64,000 nt of DNA from Mucilaginibacter rigui (GTDB taxonomy: Bacteria; Bacteroidota; Bacteroidia; Sphingobacteriales; Sphingobacteriaceae): contig NZ_JACWMW010000002.1 of the NCBI RefSeq assembly GCF_014773275.1, positions 1,343,280 through 1,407,279 on the forward strand, given 5' to 3'. Of the stretch, positions 1-8,981 are shown one piece after another; position 1 is the stretch's first letter, and every line of letters starts with the position of its first letter. The translations under genes were made by a program, and so were the position numbers. The notes below the pieces were generated by a model, which saw only the letters and a list, made by a program, of their open reading frames with translations, did not search any database and had not been told where the DNA came from.

Positions 1-570
1 CTGCATGGGTTTAACCAGCGTATACAAAAACAACAACCTATAGTAGCTCCTAATGATATAAAACGCTATTTTGTTATCCCCAAAGAATCGGGTGAGTTGT
101 GTTTAATGTCGTGTATTTTTGGTGAAAACAGGGATATTTTTTTTCCTAAGCTAAGCGAGAGCCTGCACTTGATAACTTTTGCAGACATAGCTGTAAAATA
201 TCTTAAAAATTTAGGATATGAACCTTACTTGTGTAACAGCGAAGAAGAGGCGCGTATACTTATTGAAACCTTGCCTGAAAAAGGGATGTGGCCTTGTTTG
301 TTTACATCGAGCGACACCACGGGCGAAAAAAGCTTTGAAGAATTTTATACGGAAAATGAAGTTTTAGATATGGACACCTTTGAAAATTTAGGGGTAATCA
401 AAAATCAATTTTCTGTTGAAGAGGATAAATTAGAAATGTTTGCAGGCTCTATCAAAGAGATGAAAACTAAAAGGCAATGGTCAAAAAAAGAAATTGTTGA
501 CCTGTTTTTTAAAATGATCCCTGATTTTGGGCATAAGGAAACCGGTAAGTATTTAGATGCTAAAATGTAA
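1..570 (+). CDS. legB: Nucleotide-GlcNAc 4,6-dehydratase, C-terminal part (LegB-like), cut by the window edge
   Basis: The reading frame is open from base 1 and leaves 189 residues, so the N-terminal Rossmann half lies outside the window. The visible part matches the C-terminal region of LegB/CapD-type sugar-nucleotide 4,6-dehydratases. These make the 4-keto-6-deoxy intermediate that the next gene's aminotransferase uses. An internal ATG at 97 is not the start, because the frame continues upstream with family-like sequence (LHGFNQRIQ, then KRYFVIPKESGELC). The stop overlaps the next start (TAATG), which indicates translational coupling. Position beside LegC, LegH, LegI, LegG and LegF homologues favours the legionaminic rather than the pseudaminic route. 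The NAD-binding and catalytic residues cannot be seen here, so specificity is inferred from context. Confidence 0.82.
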   Translation: MHGFNQRIQKQQPIVAPNDIKRYFVIPKESGELCLMSCIFGENRDIFFPKLSESLHLITFADIAVKYLKNLGYEPYLCNSEEEARILIETLPEKGMWPCLFTSSDTTGEKSFEEFYTENEVLDMDTFENLGVIKNQFSVEEDKLEMFAGSIKEMKTKRQWSKKEIVDLFFKMIPDFGHKETGKYLDAKM

Positions 571-1712
571 TGGAAAATATTAAGGATATCGTTTCATTTA
601 TTCAGGATACTTTTAATACAAAGGCTTTTATCCCCTTACATGAGCCACGCTTTAGAGGTAATGAAAAAAAATACCTAATAGATACCATTGATTCTACCTT
701 CGTTTCTTCTGTAGGCGCTTACGTAGACAGATTTGAAGAAATGATGCAGGCTATTACCAATACAAAAAAGGCTATTGCCGTAGTAAATGGTACAGCAGGT
801 TTACAGGTTGCACTACGATTGGTTGGGGTTAAACCCGGTAACGAGGTAATTACTCAGGCCCTTACTTTTATTGCTACTGCCAATGCCATTGCATATAATG
901 GGGCAATACCTGTTTTTATTGATGTAGATATTGATACCATGGGCTTGTCGCCAAAAGCAGTTGACGCTTTTTTACAGCAACACGGCGACTTAAGGAATGA
1001 TGGTTGTTATAACAAACAAACCGGTAATAAAATTGCAGCATGTTTGCCAATGCACACATTTGGTTTCCCGGTACATCTGGATGAGCTGATACAGGTGTGT
1101 GATAAATGGAATATACCGATAGTAGAAGATTCTGCCGAATCTTTAACCAGCGAGTACAAAGGCAGGCAAACAGGTAGCTTTGGTAAGTTAGGAGTGTTCT
1201 CATTTAACGGGAACAAAACTGTTACGGCTGGCGGTGGTGGCGCTATTGTAACCAATGATGCAGACTTGGGTGCCCGGGCCAAACATTTAACCACTACTGC
1301 AAAGAGGCCGCATCCTTATGAGTTTTTTCACGACGAGTTAGGATACAATTACAGGATGCCCAATTTAAATGCAGCCCTTGCTTGTGCCCAGCTAGAGCAG
1401 TTAAATACTTTATTAGCAAACAAACGCGAGCTTGCTGGTATCTATAGCGATTTTTTCAACAAACAACATATAAAATTCCGTACAGAGTTGCCTGATACTA
1501 AAGCCAACTATTGGCTGATGTGCGTTGAATTGGCCGACAAAATAGAAAGAGACGAATTTTTGAAGGTGACAAATGCATCGGGAGTAATGACGCGCCCAAT
1601 ATGGCAATTAATGTACCGGTTACCGATGTATTCAAATTGTCAAAGAGATGGGCAGGAGAATGCTGAATTTTTAGAAGAACGAATAATAAACATTCCAAGT
1701 AGTGCAAGGTAA
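570..1712 (+). CDS. legC: LegC-type PLP-dependent sugar aminotransferase
   Basis: This is a 380-residue DegT/DnrJ/EryC1-type fold-type I aminotransferase. It is expected to aminate C4 of the 4-keto-6-deoxy-GlcNAc nucleotide made by the upstream dehydratase. Visible hallmarks are NGTAGLQVAL near residue 73, the PLP-contacting EDSAES near 186-191, and the Schiff-base lysine K216 in FNGNKTVTAGGGG. The length and the N-terminal HEPRFRGNEKKY segment fit the LegC subgroup. Its ATG overlaps the previous stop by one base, and its 3' end overlaps the next gene by 11 bases. The cluster context makes the 4-amino-4,6-dideoxy product the likely one; the sequence alone does not prove stereochemistry. Confidence 0.9.
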   Translation: MENIKDIVSFIQDTFNTKAFIPLHEPRFRGNEKKYLIDTIDSTFVSSVGAYVDRFEEMMQAITNTKKAIAVVNGTAGLQVALRLVGVKPGNEVITQALTFIATANAIAYNGAIPVFIDVDIDTMGLSPKAVDAFLQQHGDLRNDGCYNKQTGNKIAACLPMHTFGFPVHLDELIQVCDKWNIPIVEDSAESLTSEYKGRQTGSFGKLGVFSFNGNKTVTAGGGGAIVTNDADLGARAKHLTTTAKRPHPYEFFHDELGYNYRMPNLNAALACAQLEQLNTLLANKRELAGIYSDFFNKQHIKFRTELPDTKANYWLMCVELADKIERDEFLKVTNASGVMTRPIWQLMYRLPMYSNCQRDGQENAEFLEERIINIPSSAR

Positions 1713-2325
1713 AGTTGCAATAATTGGGTACTCGGGACACGGTATAGTGGTAGCAGATACTGCAATTGGTGCTGGTATGCCATTACAATATTACTGCGAA
1801 AAAAATGTAGTAAACATAAACCCATTTGGCCTTGAATATTTAGGCGATGAAACTGATAAAAGTTTCGATAGCTGGGATAAAGGTTACAACTTTATACTGG
1901 GGGTTGGCGATAATAATATAAGAAGCAGAATTGCACAAGTGGTGCTTCATGCAAATGGTAAACTACCCAATGTTATTCACCGCAATGTTTACCTATCAAA
2001 ACATATAGAGTTAGGTATTGGAAATTTTATATCAGCGAATGCAACCATAAACGCATTATCACGGGTTGGAGATTTTTGCATACTAAACACAGGATGTATT
2101 ATAGAGCATGAGTGTTTAATAGCTAATGGCGCACATATTGGCCCCGGCGCAGTACTTGCGGGTAGTGTGCAAGTTGGTAGCATGAGTTTTGTGGGCGCTA
2201 ACGCAAGTATAAAACAAGGAATCAAAATTGGTGCGAATGTTATTATAGGGGCAGGGACTGTAGTTATTACAGATATACCTGATAACACAATAGTAGCGGG
2301 TAACCCAGCAAGAAATTTAAGATGA
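1702..2325 (+). CDS. NeuD/PglD-family sugar N-acetyltransferase, candidate LegH
   Basis: A 207-residue protein with an N-terminal nucleotide-binding subdomain (AIIGYSGHG, residues 7-14) followed by a left-handed beta-helix of hexapeptide repeats (about 105-205). This is the PglD/NeuD architecture. The likely catalytic base is H136 in CIIEHECLI. In this cluster it should acetylate the 4-amino group made by the LegC homologue; O-acetylation of the finished nonulosonate, as for some NeuD proteins, is the alternative. The start is a GTG at 1702 inside the end of legC. The stop overlaps the next ATG (ATGA). Confidence 0.82.
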   Translation: MQGKVAIIGYSGHGIVVADTAIGAGMPLQYYCEKNVVNINPFGLEYLGDETDKSFDSWDKGYNFILGVGDNNIRSRIAQVVLHANGKLPNVIHRNVYLSKHIELGIGNFISANATINALSRVGDFCILNTGCIIEHECLIANGAHIGPGAVLAGSVQVGSMSFVGANASIKQGIKIGANVIIGAGTVVITDIPDNTIVAGNPARNLR

Positions 2326-3338
2326 ATAAGGTAATAATTATTGCGGAGGCTGGTGTTAATCATAACGGGAGCCTGGACAAAGCCTTTGAGCTTATCGATG
2401 CGGCTGTTGAAGCCGGCGCCGATTATGTGAAATTCCAAACTTTTAAGGCTGATAAATTAGTATCGGTAAAAGCCAAAAAAGCCGATTATCAAATAGAAAA
2501 TACTAACAATAGTGAAGAATCACAATTTGAGATGCTTCAGAAACTGGAACTATCAGAAGCTGATCATGAGCAGTTAATAAACTATTGTGAGTTAAAAAAT
2601 ATTAAATTTTTCTCAACGGCCTTTGATCTTGTATCATTACAATATCTAGCAACAATTGGGATGGATATGGTTAAAATACCTTCGGGCGAAATAACCAATT
2701 TGCCATATCTGAGAAAAGCGGCTGATTTATTCAAAAAGGTTATCATATCAACAGGCATGTCTACCCTTAAAGAGGTTGGCGAGGCTGTTAACGTATTTAT
2801 TACCTCTGGTACACCTAAAGAAAACATTACAATCCTACATTGCAACACTGAATATCCCACACCAATGGAGGATGTTAACTTAAAGGCTATGTTGAGTATT
2901 GCAAAGGAATTTAAAACAGCAGTAGGTTACTCTGATCATACATTGGGCATTGAAGTACCCATCGCCGCAGTTGCATTAGGTGCATCGGTTATTGAAAAGC
3001 ACTTTACGCTTGATAAAACCATGGACGGACCTGATCATAAAGCATCTCTTGAACCGGCGGAACTTAAAGCTATGGTTACTGGCATTCGCAATATTGAAGC
3101 TGCTATATCAGGAACCGGGCTAAAAGAGCCATCGGCATCTGAGATGAAAAATATCACTATAGCCAGGAAAAGCATAATAGCCAAAATTGATATTAAAAAG
3201 GGGGAGATTTTAACCGAGGACAACATTACCGTAAAGCGCCCCGGAAACGGCATATCACCAATGGAGTGGGATAAAGTTATAGGCCAAAAGGCAACCCGCG
3301 ATTTTTTTGCCGATGATTTAATTGACAGGGCTGAATAA
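2322..3338 (+). CDS. legI: N,N'-diacetyllegionaminate/sialic acid synthase (NeuB/LegI family)
   Basis: A 338-residue synthase that condenses a 2,4-diamino-hexose with phosphoenolpyruvate to a nine-carbon nonulosonic acid. The NeuB TIM barrel occupies about 1-265, with AEAGVNHNGS near the start, KFQTF, STGMSTL, the GYSDHT loop and EKHFTLD. A C-terminal SAF/antifreeze-like domain spans about 280-338. Length is normal for NeuB/LegI/PseI. It overlaps legH by four bases. The hydrolysing epimerase next to it marks the legionaminic or sialic route, since pseudaminic clusters instead use a PseG hydrolase. The dehydratase and aminotransferase upstream point to legionaminic acid. Confidence 0.92.
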   Translation: MNKVIIIAEAGVNHNGSLDKAFELIDAAVEAGADYVKFQTFKADKLVSVKAKKADYQIENTNNSEESQFEMLQKLELSEADHEQLINYCELKNIKFFSTAFDLVSLQYLATIGMDMVKIPSGEITNLPYLRKAADLFKKVIISTGMSTLKEVGEAVNVFITSGTPKENITILHCNTEYPTPMEDVNLKAMLSIAKEFKTAVGYSDHTLGIEVPIAAVALGASVIEKHFTLDKTMDGPDHKASLEPAELKAMVTGIRNIEAAISGTGLKEPSASEMKNITIARKSIIAKIDIKKGEILTEDNITVKRPGNGISPMEWDKVIGQKATRDFFADDLIDRAE

Positions 3339-3343
3339 TATTT

Positions 3344-4456
3344 ATGAAAATTGCTGTATTAACAAGCTCGCGTGCCGATTTTGGCATATACCTTTGCTTA
3401 CTAAAGCGAATTGAACAGGATGCGGAATGTTCATTGGATATTATTGCTTTTGGCACCCATTTGTCCAAATTTCATGGATATACAATAGATAATATAAAAC
3501 AAGCTGGCTTTAAAAATATCCATACAATTACAAGCCTCTTAACCAATGATGATGAGGCATCCATAGCTACAGCATTCGGCCTTACTGCATTAAAATTTGC
3601 CGACTTTTGGAACAGCCATACTTATGATTGGGTATTATGCCTTGGCGACAGATTTGAAATGGCTGCTGCAGTACAAGCCGGGATACCGTATGGTGTAAAA
3701 TTTGCCCATTTACATGGTGGTGAAACCACGTTAGGTGCAATTGATAACATTTATCGGCATCAAATGACTTTAGCATCACAAATGCATTTTGCGGCAACAG
3801 AAGTTTTTGCAGAAAAGATAACCCAACTTACAGGCACAACAAATAATATATATACTGTCGGGTCATTATCAATTGATGAACTTGATGGGTTACCCATCCT
3901 TTCTGAACAGGATTTTAAGAGAAATTATAAAATAAAAGAAGAGTTTGCCTTACTTACTTTTCATCCTGAAACTGTATCGCCTGAGCAAAATGTTGATTTT
4001 GCAAGTGAAACCAAACTTGCCTTAACCGCGCTTGCACAAAAAATGCTATTGGTTATAACCATGCCAAATGCAGATACCTTTGGAAGTGTTTTCAGGCAGA
4101 TGCTTTTAGACCTACAGGCTGGGACGTCTCAGAATATATTGTTAATAGAGAATTTTGGGAAGCTGAATTATTTTGCGGCAATGCGCTACTGTAAGTTGAT
4201 GATAGGTAATACATCAAGTGGTATCATTGAAGCTGCAACATTTAATAAATATGTTGTTAACGTTGGCGACAGGCAAAAAGGTAGGGCACAAAGCGGCAAC
4301 ATTATCAATGTTCCGTTTAACGCAGATAAGATAATTGAAGCAGCTACTTGCGCGCTTCAATTAGGCCCCTATTTGGGGGATAATATTTATAGTAAGCCAG
4401 GCACCGCCGAGCAGATACTTTACCATTTGAAAGCTGACAATTATGAGGAATTATAA
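3344..4456 (+). CDS. legG: Hydrolysing nucleotide-GlcNAc-type 2-epimerase (NeuC/LegG family)
   Basis: A 370-residue GT-B-like epimerase that removes the nucleotide while inverting C2, giving the free 2,4-diacetamido-6-deoxymannose used by LegI. Visible family segments are SSRADFG near residue 8, GDRFEM near 102, the HLHGGE motif near 125 and GNTSSGIIEA in the C-terminal domain. The N-terminal pattern separates it from the non-hydrolysing WecB-type enzyme also in this operon at 16340. It lies five bases after legI and overlaps the next gene by 14 bases. Substrate nucleotide (GDP or UDP) is unknown. Confidence 0.9.
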   Translation: MKIAVLTSSRADFGIYLCLLKRIEQDAECSLDIIAFGTHLSKFHGYTIDNIKQAGFKNIHTITSLLTNDDEASIATAFGLTALKFADFWNSHTYDWVLCLGDRFEMAAAVQAGIPYGVKFAHLHGGETTLGAIDNIYRHQMTLASQMHFAATEVFAEKITQLTGTTNNIYTVGSLSIDELDGLPILSEQDFKRNYKIKEEFALLTFHPETVSPEQNVDFASETKLALTALAQKMLLVITMPNADTFGSVFRQMLLDLQAGTSQNILLIENFGKLNYFAAMRYCKLMIGNTSSGIIEAATFNKYVVNVGDRQKGRAQSGNIINVPFNADKIIEAATCALQLGPYLGDNIYSKPGTAEQILYHLKADNYEEL

Positions 4457-5489
4457 GGACCATTTAATACTTACAGGAACACTTATTATAGAAGCACTTA
4501 TACAATTGGATAAACTTGCCAAGGATGCTATTTTATTTGTTGTGGATGAAGATGATAAACTAATTGGCTCATTAACCGACGGAGATATACGACGGGGTTT
4601 GATAAAAGGATTATCAACAAAGCATCCAGTAACTGATATTATACAATCATCTCCCCGTTACTTAAGGAAAGGCGAATCCGATATCAACAAGGTTGTTGAG
4701 TATAGGGAAGCAAATTTCAGGATAATACCAATACTTGATAAAAGTAATAGAGTAGTTAACGTAATAAATTTCAGGGAAACCAGGTCTTACTTACCTATTG
4801 ATGCTGTAATAATGGCCGGCGGGCGTGGGCAAAGGCTAAAACCCTTAACAGATACCACACCAAAACCTTTGCTTAAAATTGGTGATAAACCTATAATGGA
4901 GCATAACCTGGACAGGCTTGCCTTATTTGGGATAGACGACTTTTGGGTGTCTGTAAAATATTTGGGCGAACAAATAGAAAACTATTTTGGCGATGGTACA
5001 AGCAAGAATGTTAACATAAAATATGTATGGGAAACAGAAGCTTTAGGAACAATAGGTGCAGTATCAAAAATAAAAGATTTTCAACACGATTATGTATTGG
5101 TTACCAATTCTGATATTTTAACTAACCTTGACTATGAGCACTTATACATTTCCTTTTTGCAAAAGGACGCAGACTTTGCAGTAGTTACTATACCATACGA
5201 AGTGAAAATACCTTATGCGGTATTGGAAACAACAGACGGAAACGTAAAAAGCCTCAAAGAAAAGCCAACATATACCTACTATTCAAATGCGGGTATTTAT
5301 CTGATGAAAAAAGATGTATTGAGTTATTTGCCTACCGATACTTTTTTTGATGCAACAGATCTTATAGAAAAACTTTTAGCGGAAGGCCTTAATGTAGTTT
5401 CATATCCTTTAGCAGGGTATTGGCTGGATGTTGGTAAGCATGATGATTTTGAAAAAGGACAAAAGGATATAACCCAGATTAAGTTTTAA
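4443..5489 (+). CDS. ptmE: CBS-domain sugar-1-phosphate nucleotidyltransferase, PtmE-like
   Basis: A 348-residue fusion. Residues about 5-118 form a CBS pair (DEDDKLIGSLTDGDIRRGL is typical). Residues about 120-348 form a nucleotidyltransferase with VIMAGGRGQRLKPLTD, PKPLLKIGDKPI, the metal-binding TNSDIL and a late YWLDVG. The layout matches Campylobacter PtmE, the guanylyltransferase that activates glucosamine-1-phosphate for legionaminic acid synthesis. By analogy this gene may supply a GDP-linked precursor to LegB; the link to GDP is inference. A hexose-1-P nucleotidyltransferase for another sugar is the alternative. It starts inside the end of legG and its stop overlaps the next start (TAATG). 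Confidence 0.82.
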   Translation: MRNYKDHLILTGTLIIEALIQLDKLAKDAILFVVDEDDKLIGSLTDGDIRRGLIKGLSTKHPVTDIIQSSPRYLRKGESDINKVVEYREANFRIIPILDKSNRVVNVINFRETRSYLPIDAVIMAGGRGQRLKPLTDTTPKPLLKIGDKPIMEHNLDRLALFGIDDFWVSVKYLGEQIENYFGDGTSKNVNIKYVWETEALGTIGAVSKIKDFQHDYVLVTNSDILTNLDYEHLYISFLQKDADFAVVTIPYEVKIPYAVLETTDGNVKSLKEKPTYTYYSNAGIYLMKKDVLSYLPTDTFFDATDLIEKLLAEGLNVVSYPLAGYWLDVGKHDDFEKGQKDITQIKF

Positions 5490-6196
5490 TGAAACCATTA
5501 GTAATTATTCCTGCAAGAGGTGGCTCTAAAGGTGTTCCTGGGAAAAACTTAAAGCCGCTTAATGGGAAACCGCTTATTTTATATTCTACAGAACTGGCCA
5601 GGCAACTATTTGATGACAGTATGATCTGTGTATCTACAGACGATATCGCAATAAAAAATTTAGTAGAGCAAAGCGGATTGGCCATTCCCTTTACAAGACC
5701 GGCCCACTTGGCTACAGATACCTCATCATCATATGATGTATTGCTGCATGCCGTAAGTTATTATGAAGAATTAGGAACCGATTTTGATAGTGTACTGTTA
5801 CTACAGCCAACTTCTCCAGTGAGGGTTAAACAACATATTTTAGATGTTATAGCATTATTGGATACTACTCCACAAGCCGAAATGGTGGTATCTGTAAAAG
5901 AATCAAAAGAAAACCCATACTTTAACCTATTTGAGGAAAATGATGGCGGGTTTCTTGAAAAATCTAAACACGGCGACTATGTTAGAAGACAAGATTGCCC
6001 TAAAGTTTATGCATACAATGGATCTATATATCTAATTAGGATAACAGCATTAAAAAAAAGACCACTAAGTCAATTTCAGAATATTTCTAAGTACGTAATG
6101 GAAGATATATACAATGCTGATATTGATACCCCGCAAGACTGGATGTTGACGGAATACAATTTATCAGTATTAAACGGTAAAAATTATGGAAAGTAG
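5489..6196 (+). CDS. legF: CMP-legionaminate/acylneuraminate cytidylyltransferase
   Basis: A 235-residue CMP-nonulosonate synthetase that activates the free sugar with CTP for transfer. The nucleotide-binding signature IPARGGSKGVPGKN is at residues 6-19, followed by LLLQPTSPVR (about 110) and the metal-site region YNADIDTPQDW near the C terminus. Size is typical of NeuA/LegF/PseF. It follows the PtmE-like gene with a one-base overlap and overlaps the polymerase gene by 11 bases, so the whole sugar pathway is coupled to export and assembly genes. Confidence 0.92.
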   Translation: MKPLVIIPARGGSKGVPGKNLKPLNGKPLILYSTELARQLFDDSMICVSTDDIAIKNLVEQSGLAIPFTRPAHLATDTSSSYDVLLHAVSYYEELGTDFDSVLLLQPTSPVRVKQHILDVIALLDTTPQAEMVVSVKESKENPYFNLFEENDGGFLEKSKHGDYVRRQDCPKVYAYNGSIYLIRITALKKRPLSQFQNISKYVMEDIYNADIDTPQDWMLTEYNLSVLNGKNYGK

Positions 6197-7463
6197 ATTT
6201 TTTGCCAGGGTTTTATTTGTATTAACGATATTGACGGCTTATATAGCCGGTAATCAAATCTTTTATAAAGACGAATCTACCAGCGTAACGAATCAACTTC
6301 TATTGATTATCCTTTTGATGGTCAGCCTGTTCTTGTTTTTTAGAAACTCAAATCGATTTAAGAAGAACGATTTAACTTTACTGATCATTTTCGGCATTAG
6401 TTTTTTAATTAATATTTCAGCGCATAGTCGTACTTACGGGTTACCAGCAGTATTATTTATGATAATGGGCTTAGGGCTAAAGCAATCCCCTTATGTAGCT
6501 GTTAGATTGTTAGAATATATAAAAAAATATATCATAGTTTATCCGATACTGTTTTTGATAACATTTGGAATGTTTGGTGGCTCTTTCAAGGTTGATATAA
6601 CCAGTAAGGCGGCAAGCTTTGTAGCACCTTACCTAAACCCCAATATGTTGATTGAAAGATTCGTGATATTTTTTAACGTAAGCTTTACATATTTTATAAT
6701 TAACTACTTAAAGGGGAAACGTGGCAGTATTTGGCTTTATATGCTCTCTGCCGCAGTATCATTCTATCTTATTTTGGGTATCGTAAGCCGAAATTCTATC
6801 CTTTCAATTGTTATTTACGTGCTTTTGATAGTGTTGTATTTCGTAAAAGGTAAAAACATCTTCAGCACAAAAAGCATCGATGTTTCTGCTAATAAAAAAC
6901 AAAATGTGAGGGTGAGGAAAAACGTATTTATTATGCTCTCGGTTGTTGTTGCCATTATAGCATATAACTACATATTTTTATCAATTTTTCAGGCAAAATC
7001 AATTTCCAGAAATGGTGAAACATCAATCTTTGATAATTCGAGGCTGGTTATTTATAAAGCAGTTTTAACAGAGGCAGTATCAAGTGTTAAGGTATTTTTC
7101 TTTGGAAAAGGTATTGGCAATAGTGCAACTCAAATATCAGGGGCATACAGCGATTTTGATTTTTTTAATAGGGACGCTGATACTTTCGGGGCATTTAACA
7201 CTGTTTTAGGCTGGCAATTAGAACTGGGCGTAATATTTACCGTTTACTTTATTTATTGGTTATTTAAAACGTGTAAAAACACGCCGGCACCACTTTACTT
7301 AAAACTATTGTTACTATGCACTTTTATTCCGGGGATGTTTGAATCATTAACGTTCGGGAATTATTCGTGGTTCCCTGAATTGTTTAAATGGGTTTTAATA
7401 AGTGTAATTTATAATTGGGATATACTGCCTTTAAAAAGCAGGATTAAATTTGTTTTATCTTAA
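6186..7463 (+). CDS. O-antigen/polysaccharide polymerase-like membrane protein (Wzy-like)
   Basis: A 425-residue polytopic inner-membrane protein with roughly ten hydrophobic segments. One large, more polar loop at about residues 270-330 contains FFGKGIGNS and a run of acidic and aromatic residues. Primary sequence of Wzy and WaaL proteins is poorly conserved; the call rests on topology, size and position directly before a Wzx flippase in an assembly operon. It probably polymerises undecaprenyl-linked repeat units at the periplasmic face. An O-antigen ligase is the alternative. The ATG lies inside the legF 3' end. Confidence 0.7.
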   Translation: MESRFFARVLFVLTILTAYIAGNQIFYKDESTSVTNQLLLIILLMVSLFLFFRNSNRFKKNDLTLLIIFGISFLINISAHSRTYGLPAVLFMIMGLGLKQSPYVAVRLLEYIKKYIIVYPILFLITFGMFGGSFKVDITSKAASFVAPYLNPNMLIERFVIFFNVSFTYFIINYLKGKRGSIWLYMLSAAVSFYLILGIVSRNSILSIVIYVLLIVLYFVKGKNIFSTKSIDVSANKKQNVRVRKNVFIMLSVVVAIIAYNYIFLSIFQAKSISRNGETSIFDNSRLVIYKAVLTEAVSSVKVFFFGKGIGNSATQISGAYSDFDFFNRDADTFGAFNTVLGWQLELGVIFTVYFIYWLFKTCKNTPAPLYLKLLLLCTFIPGMFESLTFGNYSWFPELFKWVLISVIYNWDILPLKSRIKFVLS

Positions 7464-7472
7464 TATCTATTA

Positions 7473-8981
7473 ATGTTTTTATCTACATCTATAAGCAGAC
7501 AATTTCTGGGAAATTTTGTAACAAGGTTTTCCGGATTGCTGTTCGGGTTCATTTTAGATTATTTATTTGCGCATAAACTCGGCGCAAATAAATACGGTGC
7601 CTTCTCTTTTTGCCTGGCAATGGTGAACGTGTTAAGTGTATTTTCGGTTTTAGGGATCCCTACCAGTATTATAAAACACCTTAGCGGGTTTGAAAAAGAT
7701 AAAACTTCTGGTAGCAAATATATATTTTACTCTGTTAAGTTAGTTTTCTTTATCAGTGTAATCCTTGGTGTTTTAGCGTCAATATTAAGTTACATGTTTC
7801 CGCATATTATTAATGCGGATAAAAGTATTGTGATTCCTTACATTCCACTATTTTCTGTTTACTTAGTAGCATTCTCATTAAACAGGATATTTCAGGGAGT
7901 ATTTGACGGATTATCGCATTCAAGCTTTTCTATACTAAATAAAGAAGTTTTAGGAAGGCTTATTAAACTTGCTATTTTTCTGGTAATCGGCTTTGCATTA
8001 AACTTTAGTTTTTTAACCATGTGCTTGTCCTTCCTGATCGGCGAGATAATAACAATGTTTATTTTTTACTTTACGTTAGAAAGTAAAAAAGGCCTTAAGA
8101 TAGCTGATCTGATAAAAGAACCATTATCCAAGACAGAAAAAAATAAGTACATTATTTATTCTATTTCCATAGCAGCGTCATCAATTATTGCATTATTTTT
8201 AGGAGAGATTAATAAGATCATTTTAGGTTTATATCTTTCTTACTCTGATGTTGCCATTTATACAATTTGCCTTAATCTTTCGGTAATTATACTTGTGGGG
8301 CTATCAATTGTTAACAGTATAGTAATGCCAAAGGCTGCCCAATATTATAAAGATAACAATGTTCCGGCGTTACAATCGTTATACAAATTCAGTAGCAATG
8401 TCATTACTATGGTTGTTTTACCGGTGTTTTTAGGCTTGTTATTGTACTCATCTAACATACTTGCACTATACGGTAAAGAGTACGTAAAAGGCAGTGTAAT
8501 ATTGCCAATTTTAAGTTCGGCTGTGTTTATCAATGCAATCACCGGTGCCAACTATCCGTTAATTGTAATGTCAAAGCACTATAAATTTGAATTTTACAAT
8601 ACTATTATCGCAGCAGCGCTGAACTTTTTACTTCTTTTCTTACTGGTAAGGTTTATCGGCTTAAAGGGGGCTGCAATTTGTTACTTTGTAATACAATTAT
8701 CCCTTAACGTTATCAGGTGCATATTTTTGTACATTAAATATAAATTGGTGCCCTATGATGTTAAATACTTATACTTTTTTATAATACCCTTATTAGCCTG
8801 GCCTTTATATAATGGATTAAATCTTTTGGCAATACCGGTATTAATAAAATTAGGATTAAACCTCTCGGTGTTATCAATAGCATCATGTATTATATATGTA
8901 AAATTGGTATCAGGCCCTATAGAAAAAGCATTGTTGGTAAAAGCACCACTGGTTGGTGCTTTAATAAGTAAATATATATGA
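7473..8981 (+). CDS. Polysaccharide flippase, Wzx/MOP superfamily
   Basis: A 502-residue protein with about 12-14 membrane helices and the N-terminal pattern of the polysaccharide-specific transporter family (FVTRFSGLLFGFILDYLF, with a charged KLGANKYGAFSF loop). It should flip lipid-linked oligosaccharide to the periplasmic side. It follows the Wzy-like gene by nine bases and overlaps the next glycosyltransferase by four (ATGA). Substrate cannot be read from the sequence; the neighbours suggest a nonulosonate-containing unit. Confidence 0.87.
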   Translation: MFLSTSISRQFLGNFVTRFSGLLFGFILDYLFAHKLGANKYGAFSFCLAMVNVLSVFSVLGIPTSIIKHLSGFEKDKTSGSKYIFYSVKLVFFISVILGVLASILSYMFPHIINADKSIVIPYIPLFSVYLVAFSLNRIFQGVFDGLSHSSFSILNKEVLGRLIKLAIFLVIGFALNFSFLTMCLSFLIGEIITMFIFYFTLESKKGLKIADLIKEPLSKTEKNKYIIYSISIAASSIIALFLGEINKIILGLYLSYSDVAIYTICLNLSVIILVGLSIVNSIVMPKAAQYYKDNNVPALQSLYKFSSNVITMVVLPVFLGLLLYSSNILALYGKEYVKGSVILPILSSAVFINAITGANYPLIVMSKHYKFEFYNTIIAAALNFLLLFLLVRFIGLKGAAICYFVIQLSLNVIRCIFLYIKYKLVPYDVKYLYFFIIPLLAWPLYNGLNLLAIPVLIKLGLNLSVLSIASCIIYVKLVSGPIEKALLVKAPLVGALISKYI

